7,858 nt of DNA from CAG-390 sp964384555. GTDB lineage: Bacteria > Bacillota > Clostridia > Oscillospirales > CAG-272. The stretch spans positions 1 through 7,858 of the forward strand of contig CAYLLA010000063.1 of the NCBI GenBank assembly GCA_964384555.1. The letters are read 5' to 3'. Each line of letters begins with the position of its first letter. The first letter of the stretch is position 1. The position numbers and the translations under genes are program-made. The notes beneath the pieces were generated by a model, which worked only from the letters and a program-made list of their open reading frames with translations, did not search any database and was not told the origin of the DNA. Below, piece by piece: positions 1 through 6,301 of this stretch.

Positions 1-100
1 ACTCGCTGCTTTTTCTTGCTTTTTTGGTCTCACATCATTGACAAATGTACATTTGGGCGAAAAAGTTTAAATTATTTCCAGTTAAAAATTTGACAGACCT

Positions 101-194
101 GCGCAGTGATGCTGGCGCTCCGCGCGGAGCGCCGCATATCATCACGCGCAGCGTGTATGTGATCTCCGCACCATGTGCGGAATTTCACTGCGCG
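101..194. repeat. Cluster of nested inverted repeats (multi-hairpin intergenic element)
   Basis: A GC-rich block inside AT-rich flanks. It is bounded by a 9-bp perfect inverted repeat (GCGCAGTGA at 101-109, TCACTGCGC at 185-193). Inside are a perfect 20-bp palindrome (114-133), a hairpin with 6-bp arms (166-171 with 175-180, 3-base loop), and a further pairing of GTGATG (106-111) with CATCAC (140-145). CGCGCAG (145-151) can also pair with CTGCGCG (188-194). The GCTCCGC unit of the palindrome (117-123) recurs inverted as GCGGAGC at 197-203. No credible protein is encoded. It resembles the short palindromic intergenic repeats scattered through gut Clostridia genomes; copy number cannot be judged from one window. 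Confidence 0.6.
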
Positions 195-209
195 GGGCGG
201 AGCTTCACT

Positions 210-241
210 AAAAAAGCCCCAAGGTGACCCTTGGGGCTTTT
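210..241 (-). terminator. Rho-independent terminator of the opp operon, possibly bidirectional
   Basis: A 13-bp perfect stem (212-224 with 229-241), with a GC-rich core GCCCCAAGG, closes a 4-base loop. On the minus strand the core is followed by six T (210-215 read in reverse), the classical layout. On the plus strand it is followed by CTTTTATTTTT, so it could also stop transcription from the other side. It ends the operon just after the small membrane protein gene. Confidence 0.9.
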
Positions 242-258
242 ATTTTTAAGTTTATCTT

Positions 259-462
259 TCAGATCGCTCCGAACAGCCACATAACGAGCAGGGAGATTGC
301 AAGGATGACGGCGAGGCAGACCGGGATAAAGACCAGAAAGGCCGATACGGTCATTGCAAACAGGTCGCGGCCGCTCACTCCGCCCTCTTCGTTGATATCG
401 CGGTTGAGCTCCTCCTGTTTCTTTTTGGATCTTTTAAAGAACCCTTGTTTGCTTTCCTTCAT
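259..462 (-). CDS. Small single-helix membrane protein of unknown function, last gene of the operon
   Basis: A 67-residue protein. ATG start with AAAAGGAG 6 bases upstream, which makes it a convincing gene despite its size. Residues 1-34 are polar and strongly charged, first Lys/Arg-rich (KRSKKK at 10-15) and then acidic (NRDINEEGG). Residues 35-65 are a long hydrophobic stretch with one proline at 47, forming one long membrane helix or a kinked one. By the positive-inside rule the charged N-terminus is cytoplasmic, near OppD/OppF. It begins 20 bases after oppF and ends 17 bases before the terminator, so it is almost surely co-transcribed with the transporter. I do not recognise the family. 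An accessory or regulatory subunit of the importer is possible from position alone; it might also be an unrelated small protein carried along. Confidence 0.75.
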   Translation of the reverse strand: MKESKQGFFKRSKKKQEELNRDINEEGGVSGRDLFAMTVSAFLVFIPVCLAVILAISLLVMWLFGAI

Positions 463-482
463 TTTGCGCTCCTTTTAGTCGA

Positions 483-2111
483 TCAACCGTCAAGTCTTGA
501 CGATTTTTTCTCCATCTTGGGCAGCTCAAAGAGGTAATTACCATCCGCATCGATCTTTCTCTGCTCGGCAAAGTGGCAAGCCACAAAGTGACCCGGCTCG
601 ATCTCTACCAGAGGCGGCGGCACGCGCTTACATTTATCGCAGGCCATAAAGCAACGAGAATGGAACTTACATCCGGCCGGCGGACGGATGGGGCTGGGGA
701 TGTTACCCTCAAGAATGATACGATCCTTATTAAGATCATCCGGATCGGTAGTGGGTATGGAGCTGAGCAGTGCCACCGTATAAGGATGGCGCGGGTCTGC
801 AAAGATCGTCTCGGACGGTGCAAGCTCAACGATATTGCCGAGATACATAACGGCGATACGCGTGGAGATGAAACGCACTACCGAAAGGTCATGCGAGATA
901 AAGAGATAGGTGAACTTCTCTTTTTCCTGCAGCTCCTGAAGCAGGTTGATTATCTGCGACTGGATGGACACGTCAAGCGCGGATACGCACTCGTCACACA
1001 CCACGAACTTGGGCTTGACTGCCAGCGCACGCGCAATGCAGATACGCTGTCTCTGTCCACCGGAGAACTGGTGCGGGTAGCGGTGCAGCATGTAATCCTG
1101 CAGGCCGCAATCGCGCATGGTTTGCAGGATGTGCTCCTTCATTTTGGGCGAACCGTGCTTGTAGAAGTTGTGGGTGACCAGACCTTCCTCGATTATCTGA
1201 CCGATGGTCATACGGGGGTCAAGGGAGGAGTAAGGATCCTGGAAGATGATCTGCAGATCCTTGCGCAGCAGGCGCATCTCATTGTAGGTGAGGCGGGCAA
1301 GGTCAACGCCGTCGTCCAGCATCGCCTCGTACTTTGCAAACTCCTCGTTATCGGCATATCTCGCCTTGAGGGCCTCAAGCTCGGCCTCTATCGTGCGGCG
1401 CTTGGCTCTGTTGGCCTCGATATGCTCCTCGGTCTGTGCGATCTTGGTCTTGAGCGCCTCTATCTTCTTTTCGGCAGAGGCTGTGGACTTACCGGCCGCG
1501 GCCAGCTCGTCCTTATCCATCATAAGCCCCTCCTCGTCAAGGGTGAGCTCTGTTTTGCGCTCCTTGAGCTTGGCTCTTGCAACGTCGATATCGTAAAGTC
1601 TGAGCAATATCGCCGCGCCGCTTTCAAGTGCCTCGGGGACTGCCACAAATCCGCCAAGGATCTGGGTGACATCCATCAGCGCTGTTTTAGCGGCCGCCAC
1701 TGCAAGATTCTTCTTTTGGAGCAGGAAGAAATCGGCATTATCGCCCAGTGCATCGCACTCGGCGCACAGCTTATCGGCATTTACCTGCGCTGCAAGGTAC
1801 TTTGACACGTACTTTTTGGCATGCTTTAATGTTTTCTTCATGTACTTGGGGGCTACATCATAGATGGAGCGACCGTAGTACATGGTAGTGCCCGCCGTCT
1901 GCTCGTAAAGCTGCAGCAGCACGCGGCCGAGTGTGGACTTTCCGCAACCGGATTCTCCGACTATACCGACCGTTTCGCCCTCGTAGATATCAAGCGAGAT
2001 ATCCTCGTTGGCGCGCACGTACATTTTCTCCTTTTGGAAAAGAGAACTCTTTGCCACCGGGAAGTACTTTTTAAGGTTCGTTATGGACAACAATTTTTTG
2101 GTGTTCGGCAC
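483..2111 (-). CDS. oppF: Oligopeptide ABC transporter ATP-binding protein OppF with a large helical/coiled-coil insertion
   Basis: Second ATPase of the importer, 542 residues against about 320-350 for ordinary OppF, with a GTG start. Core motifs are intact: Walker A GESGCGKST (52-60), Q-loop Q291 in IIFQDPYSSLDP, signature FSGGQRQR (349-356), Walker B FVVCDE with catalytic E374, D-loop SALD (377-380) and H-loop H407. The C-terminal oligopeptide domain starts at HPYTVALL (442-449) and has the same CX5CX6CX17C cysteine pattern as OppD (481, 487, 494, 512). Between GTTMYYGRSIYD (74-85) and NEMRLLRKDLQIIFQDP, which are normally joined by a short linker, about 190 residues are added. Because both ATP-binding halves are complete, the extra part must project from the ATPase surface. 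Twenty bases after its stop begins the small membrane protein gene, probably in the same transcript. Function as OppF is nearly certain; the insertion's purpose is unknown. Confidence 0.95.
   Translation of the reverse strand: MPNTKKLLSITNLKKYFPVAKSSLFQKEKMYVRANEDISLDIYEGETVGIVGESGCGKSTLGRVLLQLYEQTAGTTMYYGRSIYDVAPKYMKKTLKHAKKYVSKYLAAQVNADKLCAECDALGDNADFFLLQKKNLAVAAAKTALMDVTQILGGFVAVPEALESGAAILLRLYDIDVARAKLKERKTELTLDEEGLMMDKDELAAAGKSTASAEKKIEALKTKIAQTEEHIEANRAKRRTIEAELEALKARYADNEEFAKYEAMLDDGVDLARLTYNEMRLLRKDLQIIFQDPYSSLDPRMTIGQIIEEGLVTHNFYKHGSPKMKEHILQTMRDCGLQDYMLHRYPHQFSGGQRQRICIARALAVKPKFVVCDECVSALDVSIQSQIINLLQELQEKEKFTYLFISHDLSVVRFISTRIAVMYLGNIVELAPSETIFADPRHPYTVALLSSIPTTDPDDLNKDRIILEGNIPSPIRPPAGCKFHSRCFMACDKCKRVPPPLVEIEPGHFVACHFAEQRKIDADGNYLFELPKMEKKSSRLDG
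1287..1853 (-). other. Helical/coiled-coil insertion between Walker A and Q-loop of OppF
   Basis: OppF residues about 87-275. The segment is rich in Ala, Lys, Glu and Leu with few turn-forming residues. The stretch 211-262 (EKKIEALKTKIAQTEEHIEA onward) has regular hydrophobic spacing (I217, L220, I224, I231) typical of a coiled coil. An earlier helical part at 127-187 could form the opposing arm, with a GGF turn at 153-155 and a loop at 190-210. A lone CAEC pair lies at 116-119. A protruding helical hairpin is inferred; no family name is recognised. Confidence 0.8.
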
Positions 2112-3102
2112 TTCTTCTCTCCTCCTTGTTAGGATAAAAACATCTTATAAACTGACCCTCAACGTTTTCACGCAGCTCGGGCTCGCGTTCGATGCATTTT
2201 TGCGTGCAATATTTGCAACGCGGTGCAAACTTGCAGCCCTTTGGCAGTGCCAGCGGATGCGGCACGCTGCCGGGGATAGGCTCAAGCTTGCTGCCAACAT
2301 TCTCCATGCGGGGAATGGAGGCCATAAGTCCCTCGGTGTAGGGGTGGCTGAACTTGCAATCGGTAAATATCACCTTTGCGGAGGTCTTTTCCACCACCTG
2401 ACCGCAGTACATAACAACAACGTCATCCGCCATTTCGTTTATAACGCCCAGGTCGTGCGTGATAAAGATGATGGATGTGCCGTTATCCCTTTGCAGGTCG
2501 TTCATCAGTCGCAGTATCTGCGCCTGAATGGTAACGTCAAGAGCCGTGGTAGGCTCATCCGCGATAAGGATCTTGGGGCGACATGCAAGCGCCATTGCTA
2601 TCATTACGCGCTGGCGCATACCGCCGGAAAGCTGGTGCGGATACTGGCGAAGCACTGCCTCGGGGTTAGGGATCTGGACCGCCGCCAGCATTTTAAGCGC
2701 TTCCTCCGCCGCCTGCTTTTTGCTCATCCCCTGGTGGATGATAAACGGCTCGGAGAGCTGCTTTTTAACGGTAAATACCGGGTTGAGCGAGGTCATGGGC
2801 TCCTGGAATATAACGGATATCTGGTTGCCGCGGATGTGCTGCATCTCCTCGGTGGAGAGCTTTGTAAGGTCTATTTTTTCACCGTCGCGGTCAAAATAGA
2901 TCTCGCCGGACTTTATATATCCGTTGCCGTCCAAAAGACGCAGGATGCTCATGGCGGAAACGCTCTTGCCGGAGCCGGATTCACCGACGATGCCGATGGT
3001 CTTACCCGGCTCAAGGGTGTAGGAAACATCGTTTACCGCCTTAACGATTCCCTTTTTGGTGGTGAAATAGGTATGCAGATTTTTAACTTCAAGTAACGGC
3101 AT
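2071..3102 (-). CDS. oppD: Oligopeptide ABC transporter ATP-binding protein OppD
   Basis: One of two cytoplasmic ATPases that drive import. The ATG at 3102 gives 343 residues; a GTG three codons upstream (3111) is possible but sits on the ribosome binding site. Counting from that GTG, motifs are: Walker A GESGSGKS (43-50), Q-loop Q103 in IFQEPMTSLNP, signature LSGGMRQR (161-168), Walker B ILIADE with catalytic E186, D-loop TALD (189-192) and H-loop H219. All catalytic residues are present. The C-terminal oligopeptide domain begins at HPYTEGL (256-262) and has four cysteines spaced CX5CX6CX17C (293, 299, 306, 324), matching the pattern linked to an iron-sulphur cluster in Opp/Dpp ATPases. Length is normal, unlike its partner OppF. 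The 3' end overlaps oppF by 41 bases, so the two are tightly coupled. Confidence 0.96.
   Translation of the reverse strand: MPLLEVKNLHTYFTTKKGIVKAVNDVSYTLEPGKTIGIVGESGSGKSVSAMSILRLLDGNGYIKSGEIYFDRDGEKIDLTKLSTEEMQHIRGNQISVIFQEPMTSLNPVFTVKKQLSEPFIIHQGMSKKQAAEEALKMLAAVQIPNPEAVLRQYPHQLSGGMRQRVMIAMALACRPKILIADEPTTALDVTIQAQILRLMNDLQRDNGTSIIFITHDLGVINEMADDVVVMYCGQVVEKTSAKVIFTDCKFSHPYTEGLMASIPRMENVGSKLEPIPGSVPHPLALPKGCKFAPRCKYCTQKCIEREPELRENVEGQFIRCFYPNKEERRSAEHQKIVVHNEP
2121..2127 (-). promoter_or_regulatory. Ribosome binding site of oppF, supporting its GTG start
   Basis: AAGGAGG lies 9 bases before the GTG at 2111, within the 3' end of oppD. The next in-frame Met is residue 30 and would remove the first beta strand of the ATPase fold, so the GTG start is well supported. 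Confidence 0.8.
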
Positions 3103-3107
3103 TACAT

Positions 3108-5159
3108 TCACCTCCCGGAGTTAGACTTGGGGTCCATAACATCACGCAATGCATCGCCGATGATGTTGATGCAGATGGTCGTGATCATAAGGAATACAGA
3201 GGGGAAGACCCACTGCCACCAGTAGTTTTGAATTACTATAGAGTTATTGGCGCCGTCAAGCATATTACCCCATGTAGGTCTTGGCGCCTTAACGCCAAAG
3301 CCGAGGTAGGAGAGGCTGGACTCGGTAAGCATACAGCCCGCAAAATCAAGCGTCATGGAAACGATGATTATAGAGATAACGTTGGGCAGGATGTGCTTAA
3401 AGGCTATCTTCCATTCCTTAACGCCCATCGCCTTGGCCGCTATAACGAACTCTTTTTCACGCTCGGCAAGCACCTGTCCGCGAACGAGTCTTGCAAGACC
3501 CGTCCATGAGAGCAGACCGAGGATGACCATGATCATAACGATACGCGTCATCTCCTCAAAGCCCTGCGACTGCACGACGATAGAAAGTATGAGCGCGAAG
3601 GGCAGGAAAGGTATAGCCGAAACGATCTCGGCCACACGCATGAGCAGCATATCCACCCATCCGCCAAAGTAGCCGGCAAGACAGCCAACCACAACGCCGA
3701 TGATGGAGGAGATGATAACAGCTATCGCACCGATGGTCATGGTAAGACGACCGCCGTTGACGATACGCGTCCAAATATCACGTCCAAAGCCGTCGGTGCC
3801 CATAAGGTAGCCCTTAAGGCCCCACTTTGCAACAAGCTCGCCATCGGCGCTTACGGCATAGTTCTGGAAAGGACCTGCATAAAGCTCGGCAGTGCCCTCG
3901 GTACCGGCCGGGACCTTTGTCTGCTTCCAGGCATTGCTGCCCCAGGAGTAGATGTTGCCCTTATCGGTGAGCACCGAGAAGTGCTTCATACCGCCGGCCA
4001 TCGATACTACATGCTCGCCCGCCTCAAGGGTGGGAACAAGCTCCTCGCCGTTGGCGTAAGTACCCGATACGATGATCTTGCCGTTATCGAGTGCCAGCGC
4101 GATGCAGTTTTGCGCCGCGGCAACGTCTACGACCTTAGCGCCAAGCTCGTTTATATAATCGCGAGCAAGAACACGGGTCTTTGTGCCATCCACCGTCACA
4201 TAGGTGTAATCAAACTGCGATGCCGCCGCATATGTGCCGTCCGTCAGGAGCGCCACAGCGGTATCATTGGTGAAAACTATCTTTTCGATATTTGTGAGCT
4301 TTTTGATCTGCGACATATTGGTAGCGCCGTTGCTGTGGTTGCCCCACATGTAGGCGGTGCCATCCTTCATAACGATGGCGGATACCTGCTTGCCGCAAAC
4401 GAGCTGACGTACATTTGCAACGTCTATCTTGCCCTCAAGCACCACGCTGGGCATCTGTGTGCACATAAACGCCAAAGCGGAGTTGCCATCGGGCAGCTTG
4501 CCGTACTGGCCAAGGGCGTTTTGACCCCAGCCGTAGACAGTGCCGTCATCGCCAATGGCAATTGCGTGGTCACTGCCCGCCGCGGCATAGACGATATTTG
4601 CATCCACTACTTCCTGCGGGATATTACTGATATCGCCACCGATGTAGGCCGCATCACCCCAAATGTACACCTCGCCGTCCTTTGAAAGGCCAAGCGTAAA
4701 GGTGGACTGCGAGGAGATATTGGCTATCTGATCGCGCATCGCACTCGGCACGCTCATCATGTCAAGGCCGGGGGAGACGTTCTTTTGAGATTCCTCAACA
4801 TAGGATATATCAAGCGGGAAGAAATGCGGGCCGATAAGCATTACAAGGAAAACGAGAATAAAAACGCAAAGCGCGCCAACGGCCAGCTTTTTGGAAAAGA
4901 AGGCCTTTATTCTCTGCTTGCCGGGGCTTTCGATCTGTTCTACCTCAAACCTTGCATCATCCGGAGAGATATCCTCATCCTCGTCATCATCCGCAGCATT
5001 TTTCTGCTGCTCGCGATAAAGCGAGTTACTGCCGCCGAAAAATACGCGGCCGAACCATCTGCCGACAGTGGCAAAAAAGCCGGAGCTCTTTTTGACCTCT
5101 GTCTTTACCTCAGTCTCGGGGGTCGCGGCAGTGATCTTTTGATCTTTATTTTCTTTCAT
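3108..5159 (-). CDS. oppC: Oligopeptide ABC transporter permease OppC with an RCC1-like beta-propeller inserted in its extracellular loop
   Basis: Second channel subunit, 683 residues against about 300 for ordinary OppC. Start: ATG with AAGGAGGT (5165-5172) 5 bases upstream. Order: a 90-residue cytoplasmic N-terminus with an aromatic segment (27-41) and an acidic run (57-63); TM1 at about 91-110; a seven-repeat RCC1-like region at about 145-449; then the normal permease core beginning with GTDGFGRD (454-461). Further helices lie at about 474-496, 501-527, 538-556, 592-610 and 650-671. The EAA loop is at about 570-592 (AAKAMG, H589, P592), and the family motif SYLGFGVKAPRPTWGNML is present. 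By known OppC topology (N-terminus inside) the propeller sits outside the cell. The frame is continuous and the permease motifs are intact on both sides, so this is an insertion rather than a broken or chimeric gene. The permease call is certain; the propeller's role is unknown. Binding of OppA, cell wall, peptides or another protein are all possible. Confidence 0.95.
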   Translation of the reverse strand: MKENKDQKITAATPETEVKTEVKKSSGFFATVGRWFGRVFFGGSNSLYREQQKNAADDDEDEDISPDDARFEVEQIESPGKQRIKAFFSKKLAVGALCVFILVFLVMLIGPHFFPLDISYVEESQKNVSPGLDMMSVPSAMRDQIANISSQSTFTLGLSKDGEVYIWGDAAYIGGDISNIPQEVVDANIVYAAAGSDHAIAIGDDGTVYGWGQNALGQYGKLPDGNSALAFMCTQMPSVVLEGKIDVANVRQLVCGKQVSAIVMKDGTAYMWGNHSNGATNMSQIKKLTNIEKIVFTNDTAVALLTDGTYAAASQFDYTYVTVDGTKTRVLARDYINELGAKVVDVAAAQNCIALALDNGKIIVSGTYANGEELVPTLEAGEHVVSMAGGMKHFSVLTDKGNIYSWGSNAWKQTKVPAGTEGTAELYAGPFQNYAVSADGELVAKWGLKGYLMGTDGFGRDIWTRIVNGGRLTMTIGAIAVIISSIIGVVVGCLAGYFGGWVDMLLMRVAEIVSAIPFLPFALILSIVVQSQGFEEMTRIVMIMVILGLLSWTGLARLVRGQVLAEREKEFVIAAKAMGVKEWKIAFKHILPNVISIIIVSMTLDFAGCMLTESSLSYLGFGVKAPRPTWGNMLDGANNSIVIQNYWWQWVFPSVFLMITTICINIIGDALRDVMDPKSNSGR
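3111..3116 (-). promoter_or_regulatory. Ribosome binding site of oppD, inside the last codons of oppC; decides the oppD start
   Basis: GGGAGG lies 8 bases before the ATG at 3102. The alternative in-frame GTG at 3111 overlaps this site directly and so cannot use it. The site is built from the final OppC codons, which ties oppD translation to oppC. Confidence 0.8.
3813..4727 (-). other. Seven RCC1-like propeller repeats inside OppC
   Basis: Seven spaced copies of an RCC1-type motif (small/hydrophobic residues, then DG or NG or KG, then a hydrophobic strand ending in WG or a variant) lie at OppC residues 152-169, 196-214, 257-275, 298-315, 350-368, 391-409 and 431-449. Examples are LSKDGEVYIWGD, IGDDGTVYGWGQN and LTDKGNIYSWGSN. 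Spacing is 40-61 residues. The fourth and fifth copies have lost the WG (AAS, SG). Seven copies match the blade number of a full RCC1 propeller, so the fold can probably close on itself. RCC1 folds serve as protein-binding or exchange platforms in eukaryotes; bacterial extracellular copies are mostly uncharacterised. Confidence 0.88.
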
Positions 5160-5170
5160 GTCGCACCTCC

Positions 5171-6187
5171 TTATTTGTTTACACGCACGCGCGGGTCAAC
5201 AAGGCCGTACGCGAGGTCGATGATGAGGTTGCCCACAAGTCCCAGTATGACGTAGAACATCTGCAGAGCCAGTGCGACCTCAAAGTCTTTGGTGTTGATA
5301 GCGGTTATATAGAATTTTCCGAGTCCGTTGAGGCCGAACATCTGCTCGACAACAAGAGAGCCGGAGAATATTCCAAGGAACCAGCCGATAACGAGAGTTA
5401 CGACCGGGATCAGGGCGTTACGCCATGCATGGCTGTAGATAACGACCTTTTCTTTAAGACCTTTGGCTCTGGCTGTGCGAACGCAGTCCATGGAGAGCGC
5501 CTCGATCATGGAGGAACGGACATAACGTGTCATTCCGCCGAGCGAGCAGAAGGTCATGACTATAAGCGGGAGCGCCATATAGTAGAGCTTATCAAGGAAC
5601 GCACGGAAGCCGGTGTAGTTGGCATTTGGCGTTCCCATTCCCGAGACCGGGAAGAGCTTGAGTATAACGGCAAACAGCCATATAAAGACGATTGCTATAA
5701 TAAATGTAGGGATGGAATATCCCACTATCGATCCCACCTGCACAGCGGTATCGCGCTTGCTGCCCTTTTTGACAGCACAAAAGATTCCAAGCGGTATGGT
5801 GATACCAAGCGCCAGGACAGTTGCAAAAATGTTGATAAATACAGTGTTTTTAAGCGGCTCACCTATAAGCTCTACAACATTTGCCTTGTAGTTATAGCTG
5901 TAGCCGAGGTTGCCCTGAAGCAGTCCGTTAAACTGACCGTCCCATGGGGCCAGGCCCATCCAATAGAGATACCTCATAACGAGGGGCTCATCCAGTGCCA
6001 TTTTGTGGCGCATGGCTTGGTAGACTTCCTCATATCTGCCATCCTTCATAAGCTGGGTCTTTTGGCTGTCCAGTATCAACTGAGCCTGGTCAACATCGAT
6101 CCAGTTATAGACCATATAAAGGATAAAGGAAAGAAGCAGGGCAACAACAAGCACGTACGCCAGACGTTTAAGTATATATTTTGCCAT
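5171..6187 (-). CDS. oppB: Oligopeptide ABC transporter permease OppB
   Basis: One of the two membrane subunits that form the peptide channel. With the ATG at 6187 the protein has 338 residues, a normal length, and starts MAKYILKRL, the usual OppB opening; the in-frame GTG eight codons upstream is rejected because it lies before the ribosome binding site. Six membrane helices are visible at roughly residues 9-27, 114-138, 150-177, 200-220, 258-280 and 306-328, with the large family-typical extracellular loop between the first two. The EAA coupling loop, which docks on the ATPases, is at about 234-261 (TARAKGL, then H253 and P261). The conserved VVEQMFGLNGLGKF motif follows at 279-292. The TAA stop overlaps the ribosome binding site of oppC, so the two are probably translationally coupled. 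Nothing unusual was seen in the protein itself. Confidence 0.96.
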   Translation of the reverse strand: MAKYILKRLAYVLVVALLLSFILYMVYNWIDVDQAQLILDSQKTQLMKDGRYEEVYQAMRHKMALDEPLVMRYLYWMGLAPWDGQFNGLLQGNLGYSYNYKANVVELIGEPLKNTVFINIFATVLALGITIPLGIFCAVKKGSKRDTAVQVGSIVGYSIPTFIIAIVFIWLFAVILKLFPVSGMGTPNANYTGFRAFLDKLYYMALPLIVMTFCSLGGMTRYVRSSMIEALSMDCVRTARAKGLKEKVVIYSHAWRNALIPVVTLVIGWFLGIFSGSLVVEQMFGLNGLGKFYITAINTKDFEVALALQMFYVILGLVGNLIIDLAYGLVDPRVRVNK

Positions 6188-6192
6188 AAGAT

Positions 6193-6199
6193 CTCCTTT
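6193..6199 (-). promoter_or_regulatory. Ribosome binding site of oppB; decides its start
   Basis: AAAGGAG lies 5 bases before the ATG at 6187. An upstream in-frame GTG at 6211 would put this site inside the coding region and has no good site of its own, so the ATG is preferred. Confidence 0.8.
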
Positions 6200-6211
6200 A
6201 AGCCAAAACAC

Positions 6212-6232
6212 GGGGGACGGATGACATCCCCC
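6212..6232 (-). other. Second, weaker hairpin in the oppA-oppB gap
   Basis: Six-base arms (GGGGGA at 6212-6217, TCCCCC at 6227-6232) enclose a 9-base loop. In the operon direction it is followed by GTGTTTTGG, a weak T-rich stretch, and it ends 13 bases before the oppB ribosome binding site. It could add to attenuation between oppA and oppB or affect access to the oppB start. The role is inferred. Confidence 0.4.
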
Positions 6233-6256
6233 ATATTTTGATATCTACCCTCAAAG

Positions 6257-6283
6257 CGGGCGGCGGCGCAAGGCCGCCGCCCG
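6257..6283 (-). terminator. Perfect 11-bp GC hairpin between oppA and oppB (mRNA stabiliser or partial terminator)
   Basis: The arms 6257-6267 and 6273-6283 are exact reverse complements around a 5-base loop, all G/C. It lies 18 bases after the oppA stop codon. In the direction of the operon the stem is not followed by a U-run, so it is a poor classical terminator; on the plus strand it is followed by seven T, but no plus-strand gene needs it. Hairpins between a binding-protein gene and its permease genes often protect the upstream mRNA or reduce read-through, and that role is inferred here. Confidence 0.6.
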
Positions 6284-6301
6284 TGAGTATTTTTTTACTG
6301 A

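Noticed and set aside
38..95. Two TTGACA boxes (38-43 and 90-95) as plus-strand promoters
   Set aside because: No TATAAT-like box lies at the right distance from either, and no plus-strand gene follows.
45..478. Two small plus-strand frames (45-227 and 224-478)
   Set aside because: The first runs through the palindromic element, and the second through the terminator edge and the small membrane protein gene. Neither has a supported start.
573..1805. Long plus-strand open frame (410 codons) opposite oppF
   Set aside because: It is antisense to a gene with intact ABC motifs, has no recognisable domain and no clear ribosome binding site. It is a shadow produced by codon bias.
2008..3096. Plus-strand open frame (362 codons) opposite oppD
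   Set aside because: Antisense to a fully motif-supported ATPase; the translation resembles no protein family.
3981..4685. Plus-strand open frame opposite the propeller region of oppC
   Set aside because: It is the mirror of the real frame, which shows seven regular repeats; the antisense translation shows no such order.
3813..4727. RCC1 region as a separate gene fused by an assembly or frameshift error
   Set aside because: The frame is continuous with no stop or internal start with a ribosome site, and it is placed exactly between TM1 and GTDGFGRD with intact permease on both sides.
6188..6211. GTG at 6211 as the oppB start
   Set aside because: The AAAGGAG site lies downstream of it and serves the ATG at 6187, which gives the usual OppB N-terminus.
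5429..6241. Plus-strand open frame opposite oppB
   Set aside because: It lies over a clear six-helix permease and its translation is low in any recognisable structure.
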